Assembly: GCA_010279815.1 (NCBI GenBank)
Contig: QEOQ01000694.1
Span: forward strand, 396,234-460,233
DNA length: 64,000 nt
From: Brachionus plicatilis
Lineage: Eukaryota > Rotifera > Eurotatoria > Ploima > Brachionidae
Reading direction: 5' to 3'
Both the position numbers and the translations under genes were made by a program. The notes under the pieces were generated by a model. The model was given only the letters and a program-made list of their open reading frames with translations. It had not been told where the DNA came from and searched no databases. Positions 21,265 to 34,662 of this stretch are shown here, piece after piece (position 1 is the first letter of the stretch; every line of letters starts with the position of its first letter).

Positions 21265-22493
21265 TATGCATCCATAAAATAAACATTCTTAAGTTATCGA
21301 CTTTATAAAATGACTTAAGAATGACTTAAATTTTTGACTTAGACACAATTCAAAAAGTTCAGTATGTTTTAAAAAAAAATAGTGTTTTTTATATTGTAAT
21401 TTTATTTAATCTGTCGTCAATTAAAAAATAAAAGTATTTTTTTTTGTACATTTTTAATAATTTTATTATAAAATTTATGTAATTTGTCTTAAATTATTTT
21501 TTTCTAATTAATAGTGTCATTAAAAACAGTTTAGTTTTAAAATTTTGAAATGGGAACTACTAGACTTATTTTGGAAACTCGTGACTTAGTTTGTGAGAAA
21601 AGTTTTTCTTGACTGGAGAATTCTGCTTGGAACGACACTAAAAGCGAAAAGCATAAAAAAATTAAATTAGACTTTTTCCTATAGCGGGAGCTTAAATTTG
21701 GACAGCTGTAAAAGCTCACTGGAGATTTTGAATGAACTATGTGTTCGGTGATGTTTTACTTACAAACAGTGCATTTATATATTTATAAGAAAACTTGTTA
21801 ATTTTCTTTTATTGATAAGAAAACTACAGCTGAGATTCCTTATTTTTAGATTATAATGAATTTTAAAAATTTAGACAAATTAATCGATTTGAATTTGAAT
21901 GAAAGTTTGAGTGCATTGCATGAATGAGTCCAAGTAACACTAAAAAAAGGGTGATTTTTTTTTCTAATTTATCTGAAGATTTTAATAAAAATTTTGTGAT
22001 TTGTAAAGTTTTGGGTTATATTTTGAAAAAAGATAAAAATTTTGATTAAAAAGAGAAGGAACTTTTTGAGAGTGTTGTTAACTATAACTTTATCAATTTA
22101 TTCAAATAAAGAACCATTTAACACAAAAATATTTTTTCAACAATTTATTAATTTTTCTTTTGTAAAATTTAAATTTATAATCAATTTTAATTTTAACACT
22201 CAAATTCTGGAGGGGTTTTATCGACCCTTTTGGGTACTCTTTTGCTTATTCCTATATAAATTTAATCATTTTTGCGAATTTATTTTTACAATCAAAATTA
22301 AAATCAAAAAAATATTATAATTATTATTATTAAATATTAAATATTTTTATTTTCATGCAAAAAACTAGAGGAATTTTTAGGACCCTCCATAAATATCGTC
22401 TTTTTTTTGTAAAATAAATGAAAGACATGGTTAATTATGGTTTTGATTCCCAACTCTACTTAATTCCTAGAATAAATAATAATTTTTTAAACC
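21265..22493. other. AT-rich spacer, nothing recognised
   Basis: Scattered open stretches (for example minus 21537-21719 and plus 22042-22320) have low-complexity AT-rich composition and no recognisable motifs. No RNA genes were seen. Confidence 0.5.
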
Positions 22494-22871
22494 ATGTCTC
22501 GATGAAAAGCTCTTGAACTTTTTAGTAATGCGGATGATACCTAACCTGAAGTTTCTGATGATAATTATAATGATTATGAGGAAAATGATGACTTTGATAA
22601 TGATTTTGAATAAGAAATAGAAACATCAAATCAACCTTATACTGAATATGACTCAGATGAAGACTCAGATAATGAATAAACAGAATACGAAGAAACTAAT
22701 AATGAAAAAATTTCATTCTTCAAAAATGGAACCATATGGATAAGATTGAATGACAGATAAGAGTCAAGTCTTAGAAAAAAGATAAATTTTAATGAAAAAT
22801 TAAGACCAACAAGCTATGCTGGACGTAAATAAATGAGACTTAACTTTCATTTAAAAAAGGAGTTATATTAG
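22494..22871 (+). pseudogene. Acidic relic reading frame with TAA at five positions
   Basis: One frame of 126 codons from ATG 22494 keeps clear protein character: a KALELFSNADD start, a long Asp/Glu/Asn/Tyr-rich acidic stretch and a basic end (LRKKINFNEKLRPTSYAGRK). It is interrupted by TGA at codon 4 and by five TAA codons, all at plausible Gln sites, before a final TAG. There are no frameshifts. It resembles the acidic N-terminus of a DNA transposase such as piggyBac, but the family is not established. It is probably a pseudogene decayed by C-to-T changes. Confidence 0.35.
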
Positions 22872-23581
22872 CTTTTGTCGGTATGTAAAAAGTGTTTTTT
22901 ACCAAAACGTTTCTCTCAAAACCATGTGGTCAACAATTTTTTTCCGTAATGGAAACAAATCAAGGTTTAGTTGTGACAAATTTAAACAATTTATATTTGA
23001 TCCTAGGGTAGAGGAGAATTTTTATGAAATTTTTTTTATAAATAATTTTTAATTTTTTTTAAAATCAAAACAAAATTAGTGAAAGACATTTATTTTTACG
23101 TTCAGTATATTTGCTCACATATTTTGAGTAACTTTGGTATTTTGAGTTCCGGTTTTTGAGTGTAAATTCACACAAAAATTGGTCAGAAGATCAGAATCTA
23201 TTATTCTTTATAAATAAATGAATTTGATGATTTTTAAAGTTTTTAGAAATTTGACACTCACAATTTTTTTTTACTTCCAAAATTTCATTAATTCAAGTCA
23301 TTTGAAAAATTACTTCTAGTATGTTAAAATTTTGTTATAATTAGACTTCAGAATTCCTAAAAACGTTAAACAAATAAACTTAATACTATTAAAAATAAAC
23401 AGAAAATTTTCTCATATTATTTTTTCAATTAAAATCAAAAATTGATACAAAAATTTATTTATTTAAAAAATTGGTTTTATAAGACTTGACAAATATTCAA
23501 AATAAATATAAATATGTACAAAATGAGGTGAATTTAATCAAAAAAAAAAAAAAAGAAAAAAAAGAGAAAAGAACAAAATTC
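22872..23581. other. AT-rich spacer downstream of the cadherin-like gene
   Basis: No gene was found. The poly-A-rich stretch at 23540-23575 lies just after the stop of the minus-strand gene and is part of its 3' UTR. Confidence 0.5.
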
Positions 23582-26500
23582 TCATACAACAGAAGCGAAC
23601 ATATCATTCGGACTAAATAGCATATCGTTGTTTCCATTTAAAAAACTAAACGAACCACTGGCATCATAGCTTAATTGAGTGCCTAAATCATTCTGTGTTT
23701 TTATACTGATTGCGTTGTGTACTTTGGCATCATTGACCGTGCTGTAAATGGCTCTTTTGACCGCTAAATCTTTTTTTAACTTCTTCAAAGAGCTTGTTTT
23801 GGGCGCAGACTGCAGAACATCATTGGCCTGAGCGGCATTGTTCACCAGCAAGCAGTTGTAAGCTGGCAAAGCCGCTAACTCTGTATGCTTGTGCTCAGGA
23901 ACACATGCATAGAAATCGGTGTCTTTTTTGGGCGACAAAATGTCAGGCTGATTCTGAAATTGTATAGAAGCATTTTTGACTGAATACAAGCCTTGGTCGT
24001 TGTCAATCTTTCTATTGGTCTCGTCGCCAGACTCATAAGAGCTTCCTACGGAGCGAAACGAGCCCGAATAGCTAAAATTCTTGTTCTCATAGCCAAAATT
24101 AATCTGCTTAAACTGCTTGGACATGTCCACATAGTCGTCCAACACTTGAATTTTCACTTCTTCCTCTTCGTCTGTTTTGGTCATTTTTGTGCTATTAGTT
24201 GCCGTGGTTGAATTGGAGCTTGACTCTGGCGTATTCGCACTTGCTTGGCTCCTTGTGTCCGTATTTATCTCTAAATTTCTGAAAAAAAAAAAAATTTTTT
24301 TTCTCAATTTTCTTTATTTAAAAATTAAAATTCAAAGCCTACTTGAAGTTCATGTCATTTTTGATCACCAAGGCCTTTTTGCCCAAAGACTGCAGATCAT
24401 TTCTGGCACCAGAGAATAGCACAATCAAAAACAGCACGGTGACCAACGCAACCAGAACAACAACAGCCACAATAACCGCCAGATAAACGCGGAAGTTCGG
24501 TCTTGCCAGCAATTGGGTCAAATTTTGGTCCAAAGTTTGCATTTGGTCATCTGTTTGCAGGGCTTGAGTGAGCACAATTTTGGATGTGTTGTAAACATCG
24601 AATGGTATTTGGATACTTTGATTGTAGAGCTCGGAACACGACACCTTGTTGTTGTCATAAAAACAAAGTTTGAATTGAAGATTGTACACGCCGGCGTTCA
24701 GAATGAGGCCAGTCTGGTTCACGGTGTGGCAAATGCGAGCCAATCGAGTGTGCTTGAGGCTGAGACAACCACCATTGTCAATGTAGAAGTTGGCCTTGCA
24801 GTGGGCAAATGTGAATTCTGGTTCGAAATGGGCCATTTTTTCGTTGACTCTCACAAAGCGTGACACCATGGACGCACTGGCAGCCAGTGAGTAATTGTAC
24901 AAGCAGACTGGTTGCGACACATTTGAATCGATCTCAACAAGACTCAACTTTGGACTAAAATTGCCAACTGCTGGTTTGTTCTGGACACCGATTTGGATCG
25001 GATAAGTGAAGCTGAGTCCTTGGGGAAATTTTATTTTGGCATTGAGCAGAAGCGATAGTCGAGACGACTCGAATATGTCGCTCAGGTCGCTGTAGACATG
25101 AGCATAGTCTAGCTTGATCAAATTCAAAAATTTGCCAATGGTGAAATTTATTCTATTGACCAAATAGCCGGTCGACTCATCAATTTTAAATAAATTTTTA
25201 ATAAAATCATTTTTGGTTTGTATGTGAAAATTTTTGCAGTTAAACTGGTCATATTTGGAGCACAGGCGAATGGTCAGGGTTGGCTCAAGGAAATGCGAAT
25301 AGTCCGAGTTGGTGCAAATGCTTTGAAACTTGGCAATTTGAGTGCGGGCTAATGAGTCCTCGAACACACTGAATACAAATCGGGCCTTGGGCTTATCAAC
25401 TCTGGAACAGTCCACACTAATTCTACACTTCACTCTGGCTGTTTTTTGTATGTCCGAATTGACGGCCAAAATTTCCAAATTGTAAGCGGACTTTGCCAAC
25501 ACTTGTTTCACTCTGAGGTCGCCAGTTCGAAAGTCCAAGTCGAACTGGTCCGAATCCCCGGACTCCGCCAGCCTAAACACCACACTGTTCACACTCTGCT
25601 TGCCAAATTTGCTGCCAATGCGTTCTCTGAGCTTAAATTGGACAATTTTCTGCTCGACCAAATCGGACTGATACAGCGATATGTTGTATTCGCTTTGTTC
25701 AAAGAGCAACGGGTCGAAGTCCACCCGAAACTCGATGTTCACTTGGTTCAGCACTCTGAGGCCCAGCGAGTTCCGCGTGCGCTCAACATACTTGAGCTCA
25801 GTTCGGTAAATGTGTCCGTCGCGCAGCTCGCTCTGACTAGCTATTTGCATACAGCTCAAGTTGAATGCGTACCCAAAGTCCGCTTCATTCGAGTACACCC
25901 AGTGCACGTTTGTCAAGTTCCAGTCGATTGCTTTGGCAAATTGGACTGAATAGTGGACCAGTTGAGAGCCAATGTGTATGGGGTCGGTGATGTAGTAGAT
26001 GAATGTTTGATTGGGCGACTCTTTGTTCAGGATTTCGTACTTTGATATGAACGGCGAGGCGATCTGGGCCCGGACCATGGCCGAGTCCATTTTCTCGCGT
26101 CTAATGCTGATCTGAATTTTGGTAAATGCTGGTATCATGTAGTCGTAGTAGTAGTTGGACTTGGACGAGTTGGTCAGCAAGCGTTTGTAGGTAGCCTTGA
26201 GTCCGAACAAGTAGTTTTTGTTCACATTTTTGTTCAGGTAGTCATCGTCCTCGGTCCACAGTTGACTCTTGAGCCTGATGGAGCCCGTGTTGGCATCTAC
26301 GTAAAATGGAAAGTGGCCACTGGTCGCCTCGTTTTGAAGCAACGAGAACACAATGTCGCTGTCAGTGTTGTTTGACAATTTTAGTCTAGGCTCAAGGATT
26401 ACATCGTCTATGGCCACATACTTGTTCTCAATTACAATTGAGTAGAGCGATTTGGCAAAGTCCAAAGGCTGTAGATTCAACTTTTTCAGCTCGCTGACCC

Positions 26501-27254
26501 TCAGATAAAGGCTCTGGCTCGAGTTTGACTCGAGTGAGTACAAGTGGGAGATGTTCGGATGCAAAAAAGCCTCTAGTTTAAGTCTCATTTCCACGCTGAA
26601 GTCATAAGCCTGTATCAAAGATTTTTCGTCCACAAAGCTAACACTCAAATTGAGGAATTTGCCAGACATCTGGCGCTCCAGTCTAGCCTCTATTAGCTCT
26701 GAGTTTGACTCGATTTGGTAGACCAGCTTGTCTTGAAGATCAGTTGACTCTTGGGATGATTGTATGGCAGGCTTTTCGATCAGAAAATGGTTTTGAATGG
26801 AGGTGAGATTTAAATTTAGATTGTTTGTGTTGAAAATAATTTTGATTTTTTGTTTTTTGATGAAGTTTATTTTTCTAATTTGAATTGGTATCTCGATAAA
26901 ATTGTTCTGGTTTATGGCGATTATTTTGATTGTGTGAGAGCACGTGACTATGGAACTTGACATGGTTCTGGCTTCGATTTGCTGAATGGACGAGTCGCAT
27001 AGGTCGTCGAAATTGAGCTTTTGTTTGAGTATGAGCAAAGTGGTGTCGCTGTTCAAGTATTCGAGATGGATGTAGTTGACCAAAGAGGTGTCGTTGACAA
27101 TTTTGAATTGAAGGTTGGGGTTGAATTTGTGCAAATTGTTCAGGTTGATTATTTCGGAGCCTATTTCCAGGTTTTCGTTCAGGATGAGCTCGTCGCTGCG
27201 GATGTAATCCTGGCTACTTTGGTGAATTAAAAGTATCACTACAAAAGCTATCAT
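23582..27254 (-). CDS. Divergent cadherin-like single-pass membrane receptor
   Basis: Two exons, 27254-24343 and 24278-23582, joined by a 64-nt intron in phase 2; 1202 residues. The first residues (MIAFVVILLIHQSSQ) are a short signal peptide. The ectodomain of about 900 residues has cadherin-like strands such as FPFYVDANTGSIRLKSQLWTE and FDLDFRTGDLRV, but almost none of the DxNDN calcium motifs, so it may not bind calcium in the usual way. A membrane helix lies at about residues 927-951 (VYLAVIVAVVVLVALVTVLF). The cytoplasmic tail of about 245 residues is Ser/Asn-rich and ends ASVV, fitting a class I PDZ ligand. The exon is visibly richer in G and C than its surroundings. Size and exon plan match the protocadherin at 46538-50190, suggesting old paralogy. 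Orthology is not established. Confidence 0.65.
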
Positions 27255-27930
27255 TTTTGAATAAATAATAAGATTATAAAAAAATCTAATTTTTCATTGG
27301 GGTCAATTATCTAAATTTTTTTTTTAAATAAAAAATTTGTTACATAATTTAATTGTTTTTGGTGAAGTATGAAGAAAAAAAATGTTGAATAATTTTTTTT
27401 AATTTTTTTTCTACGAGCATTAAAAACCAAAGAAGCCTTGTTGTTACAATATTATTTGGAGAGAAAATATGTTTTATAGTAATCTTTTTTCTCTTATTCT
27501 CTTTTAAAGTGCTTAAATTTTAACTAATTGTTTTGGTCTTTTGTCAAAATCCTATTTACTTGACTTTGTGTGTTGCCAAATTGTTTAAGAATTCTCTTAT
27601 TTTTTTGATGAATTTTAAAAACAATCTTGGCCCGATTAAATTCAATTTGGCATAATAATAAAATTTATTATACAATTTTCTATCTCTGTTTGACGGTGCT
27701 TTATTTTTCCTCACCTAACAACACAAATATTTTCTCGCTTGCATCTTTTGATCCTAATAAGATTAGCAATGATTGAATTTGGAAGCAGCCAACCGATAAT
27801 CCAATCACCAGCTCATAACTCTATAAATTCTCATTTTTTTTCTAAAATTTTTTATTCTATTTTAAATTAAAATTTTTTAAGAGACATAGATTCGAAGAAA
27901 TAATAGTGAACTTATGGTGAATGTTGATTT

Positions 27931-28200
27931 TGTTTGGGTAAGACCTTGGGCATTTTGAAATTTTCTTTTATCTCCCTTTCAGTCCTGTGTCGAATAGTTT
28001 TAGTAAAATAAAATTTAGTTAAATCTTAAGAATGAAATTGGACAAAGAAAAGAAAAATTGAAATTGAATTAAATATTTTTAAAATATTTTCGTTTGGCTA
28101 GAACCACGGGCAATTTGGAATGATTTTTAACCTCCCTTGGAGTCCCATGTTAAAAAGTTTTGATAATTATTTAAAAGAAAATAAAGTTATATCATAGATC
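27931..28200. repeat. Degenerate tandem duplication
   Basis: Two units starting near 27931 and 28092 align loosely: GTTTGG(G/C)TA.GA.C..(T/C)GGGCA.TTTG, then CTCCCTT..AGTCC..TGT, then AGTTTT, and AAATAAA(A/G)TT. The spacing is about 160 bp. It lies 0.7 kb upstream of the cadherin-like gene start and could be a duplicated regulatory unit or an old repeat. Confidence 0.4.
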
Positions 28201-30871
28201 AACTTGTATTTTTTAAAATTTTCACTTTAAAATTGAATTAAAAATTTATGATTTTTTTAAGTATTTGATCAAATGCTACTGAATAATGGATGTTGATTCT
28301 TTCACGTTTTATGAAGACTGATTAGGAAAGATTTATTATCAACAAAGATCCAAAAATTTAAAGAAACGATTTTTATAATTTTTGTTTTTTTCTTATTGTT
28401 GCTATTTTTAATTAACATCGTTCTTGACTGTAAAAAAAAACTTTAAAAAAAATTATTTTAAAATTTTTGAAAAGTTTCTTTGAATTTTTCGTTTGATTTT
28501 GTCCTGATTTTTTCATATTCTAATTTCATTAATTTTTACTTCACCATAAAGGAATTATGTTGAAAAAATTATAAAATTTTCTATCAAACAGTAGAAAAAA
28601 AAATTTGTCACAATTTTTACACATTTGTTTGATCAGAAAAACCCTGTCTTTTTAGAATAAATCAAAGCCCATTTTTGTAGCCTGGAGATGGCAAAATAAT
28701 AGCAAAAAAGTTCCAATAGAAAATAAAAGATATAACTTGAGCAGAGCCATTAAATTTCAAAGAGATGTATATATCCAAAAAACTGTTTAAAAATTTTTGA
28801 AGTTTAATTGGAACTAGAACATTATTTTCTGCATTAAAATTTCAGCCCTAGAAAAAAATGTGCAAGATCCAATTTAACTCAAAATGTTTTTTTACGGTGT
28901 GCGGTGTATTTTTGAAGAACAAAAGAATAATAATAACAATAATTATCTTTAATTTTCTGCTGGCTTTTTTCTTTTTTAAATGCTTAGATACCTGCATCCG
29001 ACTATTCGTTTTGTTTATCACTATTTGTTACAGTATCATTAACAAAATTACAATAGAGACAAAATAATTTTCTATTAATTCAGCAACATGTTTAAGAAAC
29101 AAAAAATAATTTTTGTTTTTTTTTTTAATTTTTAATCCAAAACTAATTTGTTGCCTTATTATCTTTAAAAAAAATCTTCCATATTTTATTTAAAAAAAAA
29201 AAGAAAAAATTTTGATTCAAGCATGAATTTTACTAAAAAACAAAACCTTTTTTTAAATAAAAAAATGATAGACTTTACAAAAACATAATGTTTTGTTTTT
29301 TTTTTATTTTTCTTGTGAAATTACTTAACAATTCTATTTATATTTTAAAAGTTTAGACTATTTTATTTTGTTAAAATTTAATCCGAAGTTCTTTAAAGAG
29401 TTTGTGCATATTTCTAGCAAAAGTTTGCTCCAAAAAAAAATAAGGAAAAAATTGTTTTCCAAAATTTAGTAATATTTCCTAAAAATAGACTAAAAAATTT
29501 GGTGTCTGGTAAATCTTTATAAAATTTTATCAATATTCGATAACTTTTATAGTAGTTATGTTCACTTTAAGGCTCTATTTAATTGATGATATGAATTCTA
29601 AAGAAATAATACAAAGAAAAAGATTGAATCATATTGACACATGTTTAGAAAAACATTTTTTTAAAGAATAAAATTAATTTAAATTAGAAAAAAAAAATTT
29701 TGTTTAAACAAAATCCAAATTCAAAAATACCGTATAATTAATGCTTACAGTTTCCCCTCAGTGACAAAAAAAAAATATTGTCTGTAAAAAAAAAATTGAG
29801 GGTTTAATTATTAGATATTTCTAAAGATTTATTATTAATGATTTGATCGAAATCATTGAGGCGCTATTAGATAATATGATTTTATTTAAAATCATATTTT
29901 TCATCAAAAAACTTTTATTTAAGAAGAAAAATAGTAAGATAACTAATTAAAATTTTTCTTTTAATAGAATACGTTGTATTGAACTAATTTTTCAATTTTG
30001 GTTCACAAAAAAAAATTATTTTATACCTAGAATTTATCTTTTTCAAATAATATCGTTAAAAATGGTGGTTATACTTAAAATTAAATACAATAAAGCGCCC
30101 CAAACCTTCTAAAAAAACAACCATATGTTTGTATTCCTGACAAATAGGGCTATCCAAAAAGCACAAGTTTTTTTTTCAGATAAAAAAATTTTCTGTAAAT
30201 TTTCTGTAAAATTTTCTGTAAAAATGTGCACAAACTCTTTTAATCTGATTTGAAATTTTTTATTCGGTGTTGATTTTATAAATCATTTAGAAGAAAAATC
30301 TTAATTAAAAATCCCAAGAAAAAATAAAAATGTTTGAACAAACTCTAAAAATTCTTTTAGTAAAGTGATAGTTCACAAATTTAGCTAAAATTTTTATTTT
30401 TTTTTATTTTTTATTTTTAAATTAGAAAGTCGCAGCTAGGGCGATTTTGGGAGTTGGAGCGTCAATCGTGGACCTCCAGTACTCTTATCAAAATTACTAG
30501 TATATTTACAATTGTACTAAAGTAATAATAAAATTTGTCAAATAAAATACAAATAAAATTAAAAAAAAATAAAATAGACAAAAATAATTTCGTTTTTTTT
30601 TTTTTTTTTTTTCACTTAATAAATTAGTTTTAAAGTCTATTGTGCACATTTGTATATCTATTTTTTTCAGCTACTGATTAGTACTCGATGTGTAGCAACT
30701 GATTCAACCTTATTCTCCTATTGTCTCCTTCTAAAATAAAACTTTATTTTTCACCTAAAGCTGAGTTCGAAAAAATAAGCTGCATCAATAATAAATTAAC
30801 TAAAATTAAATTTTAAATTTTAACAAATGAACTCAAACATTTTTTTTTTATCATTTTTTCGATAGCAATAT

Positions 30872-30913
30872 GGTTTAAACGAAGGCAAAAGCCATTCGGA
30901 CAAACCCAGGGGT
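30872..30913. repeat. 42-bp dispersed motif, copy 1
   Basis: GGTTTAAACGAA, nine variable bases, CATTCGGA, one variable base, AAACCC, N, G, N, GGT. The copy at 34621-34662 has exactly the same spacing. On the minus strand both read V(C/Y)PN....RLN, with changes concentrated in a few codons, so it may be a coding relic of a repeated element; a conserved binding site is the alternative. Confidence 0.45.
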
Positions 30914-31359
30914 AACCCAAAATTATATTTTTAATAAAAATAAAAAAATAATAAATTAACTGATATCTGAAAGAAAAAAATTTAATTTTAGATAAAGGTA
31001 GAAACGTCTTTGATAAATGTGTCGAAAAATCAGCGATCATTTTTGTTGTTGTCCAAAGACTGACTGAGTATGGAAGCAAAGCGGAAATTTGTACAAATCA
31101 AACAAAATGAGAAAAGTAAAAATCAATCAAAGTCAACAGAGAAAGACTGGCTTTATATTTAATTGCGAGACGACTTGGTCTGTTTCTAGAATAACTAGAG
31201 CCTAAATTAGAAAACAAGCGCAAACAAAAGTCACAACTAATAAAAGTTTTATAAGTTTAGAACAAATTTTTCCTCATTTTTTTCCCCCACTCTAATTAGT
31301 ATATTACAAATAAAAAAATATTCAATTAATCTTTTAAATTAGTTGACGATCAACAAATA

Positions 31360-32460
31360 CTCGGACAGAATTAAATATTAAAATGGAGTTAATAACCAAG
31401 TGCTTAGGTAAATAGCGACTTTAGCGCTGCACGTTTGTCGAGCTAATTACACGACATTAAATTTGATGTCGTGATCTAGCTCGGCCACGATTGATCCCAG
31501 CCTAATGCTTCAAATGCCCCCGGGCTTATCGAATTTATTGATCAGATAAGAAATGCAACACATGGTCAAGGGAAACTTGTCAGCATTAAGTCGTTGTCCG
31601 AAAAATATTTACTCTAAAGCTTATGTCGCTCTCATTTTTTTTTTCTCTAATTTTTAATTAAAGTCAAATAATAGCTGCCCACAACCAAGCCCCGCATTGC
31701 CTAATTGAATCTAAATCAAGCTCCATTGTTCCAGTTGTAAAAAAAAATAAATTGAATTAATTAAAATAAATTTGTACTAAATTTAAATTTGAATATTTAT
31801 TGATTTAAATATGGTCACCTGAATAAAAAGAATTTCTAATTTATTTCTGTTGTAAGGAACTGACAAATAAATCAGATAATTTTGTTTGTGTGTGTGTGTG
31901 GCGACTTCTTCCTTTATTTGCATTAATTTCCGACACAAAATGCCAACTCGGATTAAGCGAGTCTAATCGATTCTTATCAGAACTAATATTTGAATTGCTC
32001 TTGAGAGCCTCTTCGCTTGGACAAGGTTAGGACAACCGAGCCACAAAAGCAGGAAAACCTTAGATAAATAAACACATATTCTCTCTCTCTTGAAACAACT
32101 ACTCTAATTCACTTGACAGAATTTTAATGTAAACAACACTTGAATTTTAATTTAAATTTTTGACAAATATTTCACTTAATTCATGAGCTAGAATAATGTG
32201 CCAATCTGTTATCAATAGAGCACACGTTTTCCTATTTGATTCACGAATGTTGCTCCATTATTCCGACTCAATTGATTTGAATGCCGGACCTGGCCACAAC
32301 AATGACTCAACGTTCATCTAATGCGATTAAGCACGTTTTAATACCTCTGCTAATGTGTTTTTTTTTTCGAAAAATAAAAAAAGCTTTTAGATTCACTCTA
32401 TCGTTCTATCTCTCAAGGCTATGCTGTTTATTTTTTCAACTGTATTTATAATTGAATCAT
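31360..32460. promoter_or_regulatory. Candidate regulatory island 1
   Basis: This stretch is less AT-rich and less repetitive than its surroundings. It contains a perfect inverted repeat CACGACAT..ATGTCGTG (31450-31473), GATA-type motifs (CAGATAAG near 31544) and a GT run near 31887, without coding potential. Its position in the inter-cadherin desert suggests an enhancer. This is inferred from composition only. Confidence 0.25.
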
Positions 32461-34620
32461 AACCTAGATTAGGACTTGATTTTGTGTATGCCAATTGCAT
32501 TTTAATTAACATATGGGACTATGAAATAGAGATTTGGAATCAGATTGCAATTAGACTAGGATTAATTTTAAATTATCTGTTTGGCTTTGAGTCATGCTCG
32601 ATTAGGATCTGGTCAACACTGTATTTTTTGGAACTTTGTTTTGTTATTGAAATCATTTTTTTTCCTTAGACTTTGAACGAAATTTTGCCAATGGGAATTT
32701 TCATACAAACTCTTCAAAAATTGCAAAAATAATTTTTTTTTTCATTTATTTAAATTGCCAGAATTTAGCCTTTGGACGGTAACTTGAAGTTCATGATCAA
32801 AACTTAATTAATTAAAATTTAAATAAAAATAATGAAATAAATTTTTTTTTGTTTCTTTTTTTAATTAAACATTAAATGTTTGATATCCTAAATAGAAAAA
32901 AAATATGTATATTTTTTTTTCTAATTGATCTTTAATTGATTTTTCCAAAATCTTCATCTGAAAATTTTAAAGACAAAATTAAAATATATTAGAGGTTAAA
33001 TTTTGGATTGCAAAATTTTAAAATATTGATTAATGACTAATTTTTACATTAGATAAAAATTCACATAGTTAAAAATTAAACTATGTTTATTAAAGTTTAG
33101 CCATTTATTATTAAAAAATTGATTAAAAAGGTGTTTATTTTAATTCCAAGTTTTTAAAATTTTGATTTGAAATTTACATTTTATAATTAACTTCAATTTG
33201 CTTTTTAAAATTTGATGATAAAACACAATATGAAACAAAATATGGTTTGCTAAATTCAACAGAAAAAAATGAATTTTAATTAACATAGAAAATATAAATG
33301 ATCAAATGAAATATCATTATTTTATATTTATTTCTTGCGTCTCTGCGATCTATTCTAATTGAATTTTTTTTTCAATTTTTTAAATTATTTTATTTAAATT
33401 TTAAAATTCTGCCATAACTACTTAAATAATAATGAATAAAGTGGTTATAGTTTGAAAAAATTTATTTTTCGATTGCTAATTAGGATACAATTTGATTTTA
33501 AATAATCAATTTATTGGCAAATATTATTAAAAAATTTTTGTTTATTAAAACAAGACTGTTATATGAAAAATTGCTTGCTTCGCCTTATAAAACTTACAGA
33601 AAAAATTGTAGGAAAAATCCATATTTATATTAAGAATTTAAAATTTGTAGTCGGATTTTTGTATAAAAATTCACAACGCCCGAAAATTTTATTATAAAAA
33701 AAATATTTTACATTTTAGACTAATTTTATTTATTTTATTAAAAAATAGTTCAGAAAAATCCTTGACCCGTTGGAATGGAGACTTAGTTTTTGATAGTATT
33801 TTTGAAAAAAAAAAGAATATAATTTTGATACAATTTTTTTTAATTCTTAAAGTTCTTTTATAGCCTTATTTTAGCATTACACTATTTTACTTTTATTTTG
33901 TGTTCATTAACTCATTTACTAAAATTTAATAATAGGTGTTCAAAATTTGCTGTAATCTATAAATATCTAATTTGGTGATGCTGATCAAGAGCTTGCTAAA
34001 CCGAAGAAAAGATCAAAAAATTTAATTTTTACACATAACACTTAAATAGTGGTATCTAATAAAAATAATATTATCCGACTATCAAAAATAATAGTGAGAC
34101 CTTTGCGCTATTAGGCAAGTCAAAACTTAAAAAGTTAAATTGGAAAATTTATCATATTATTTTTTTAATATTTCTTTACTATTATTCAATTGACTGCACA
34201 TCATAGATGACTTGAATATTACAAAATATATAAAGAAAAAAAAAGAAAAAATAAAGAAAAAATATGAAAAATTTAAATTCAATTAACTTTGTAAAAATGA
34301 AAAATTGACATCAAAGATAAAGCTTAAAATCATGCCATTCGTTCCGATTCTACCAAACTCAGAGCAAAATTCTTTAACAGTGAAAAAACAATTATTTTCT
34401 ATTCTAATTAAATTTTTCTAAATTCGTTGATTTTTTTCCAATAATTTATATCTAAATAACCAAAATTGTAATCATGACGACTGAAAAGAAGATGCTGCCA
34501 TTGAGAACTGCTCTGGAAATTTTTCTTTTCCTAAATATTTTTAAAATTAAACAAATTAAAAAAAAATATTTAAATTGTTCAAAAAAAAATGTAAAAAACT
34601 TAAAAAATTTCAAACTTAGG

Positions 34621-34662
34621 GGTTTAAACGAAAGTTGATCTCATTCGGATAAACCCTGAGGT
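34621..34662. repeat. 42-bp dispersed motif, copy 2
   Basis: Same arrangement as at 30872-30913 (GGTTTAAACGAA..CATTCGGATAAACCC.G.GGT), in the same orientation 3.7 kb away. Confidence 0.45.

Noticed and set aside
22494..22871. Reassigned TAA codon (TAA read as Gln)
   Set aside because: SACM1L-region genes, the LPMO and both vault genes end at TAA or TGA at the expected place, so the standard code applies.
24513..25949. Long open frames antisense to the cadherin-like exon
   Set aside because: They mirror the codon structure of the clearly coding minus strand in its GC-richer exon and show no motifs.
32484..32669. Hydrophobic 61-codon open frame in the desert
   Set aside because: No start context, homologue or splice support; expected by chance in AT-rich DNA.
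33650..33684. Possible single end of the GGCATTGTGAA MITE family
   Set aside because: No matching left end or target duplication was found within 400 bp.
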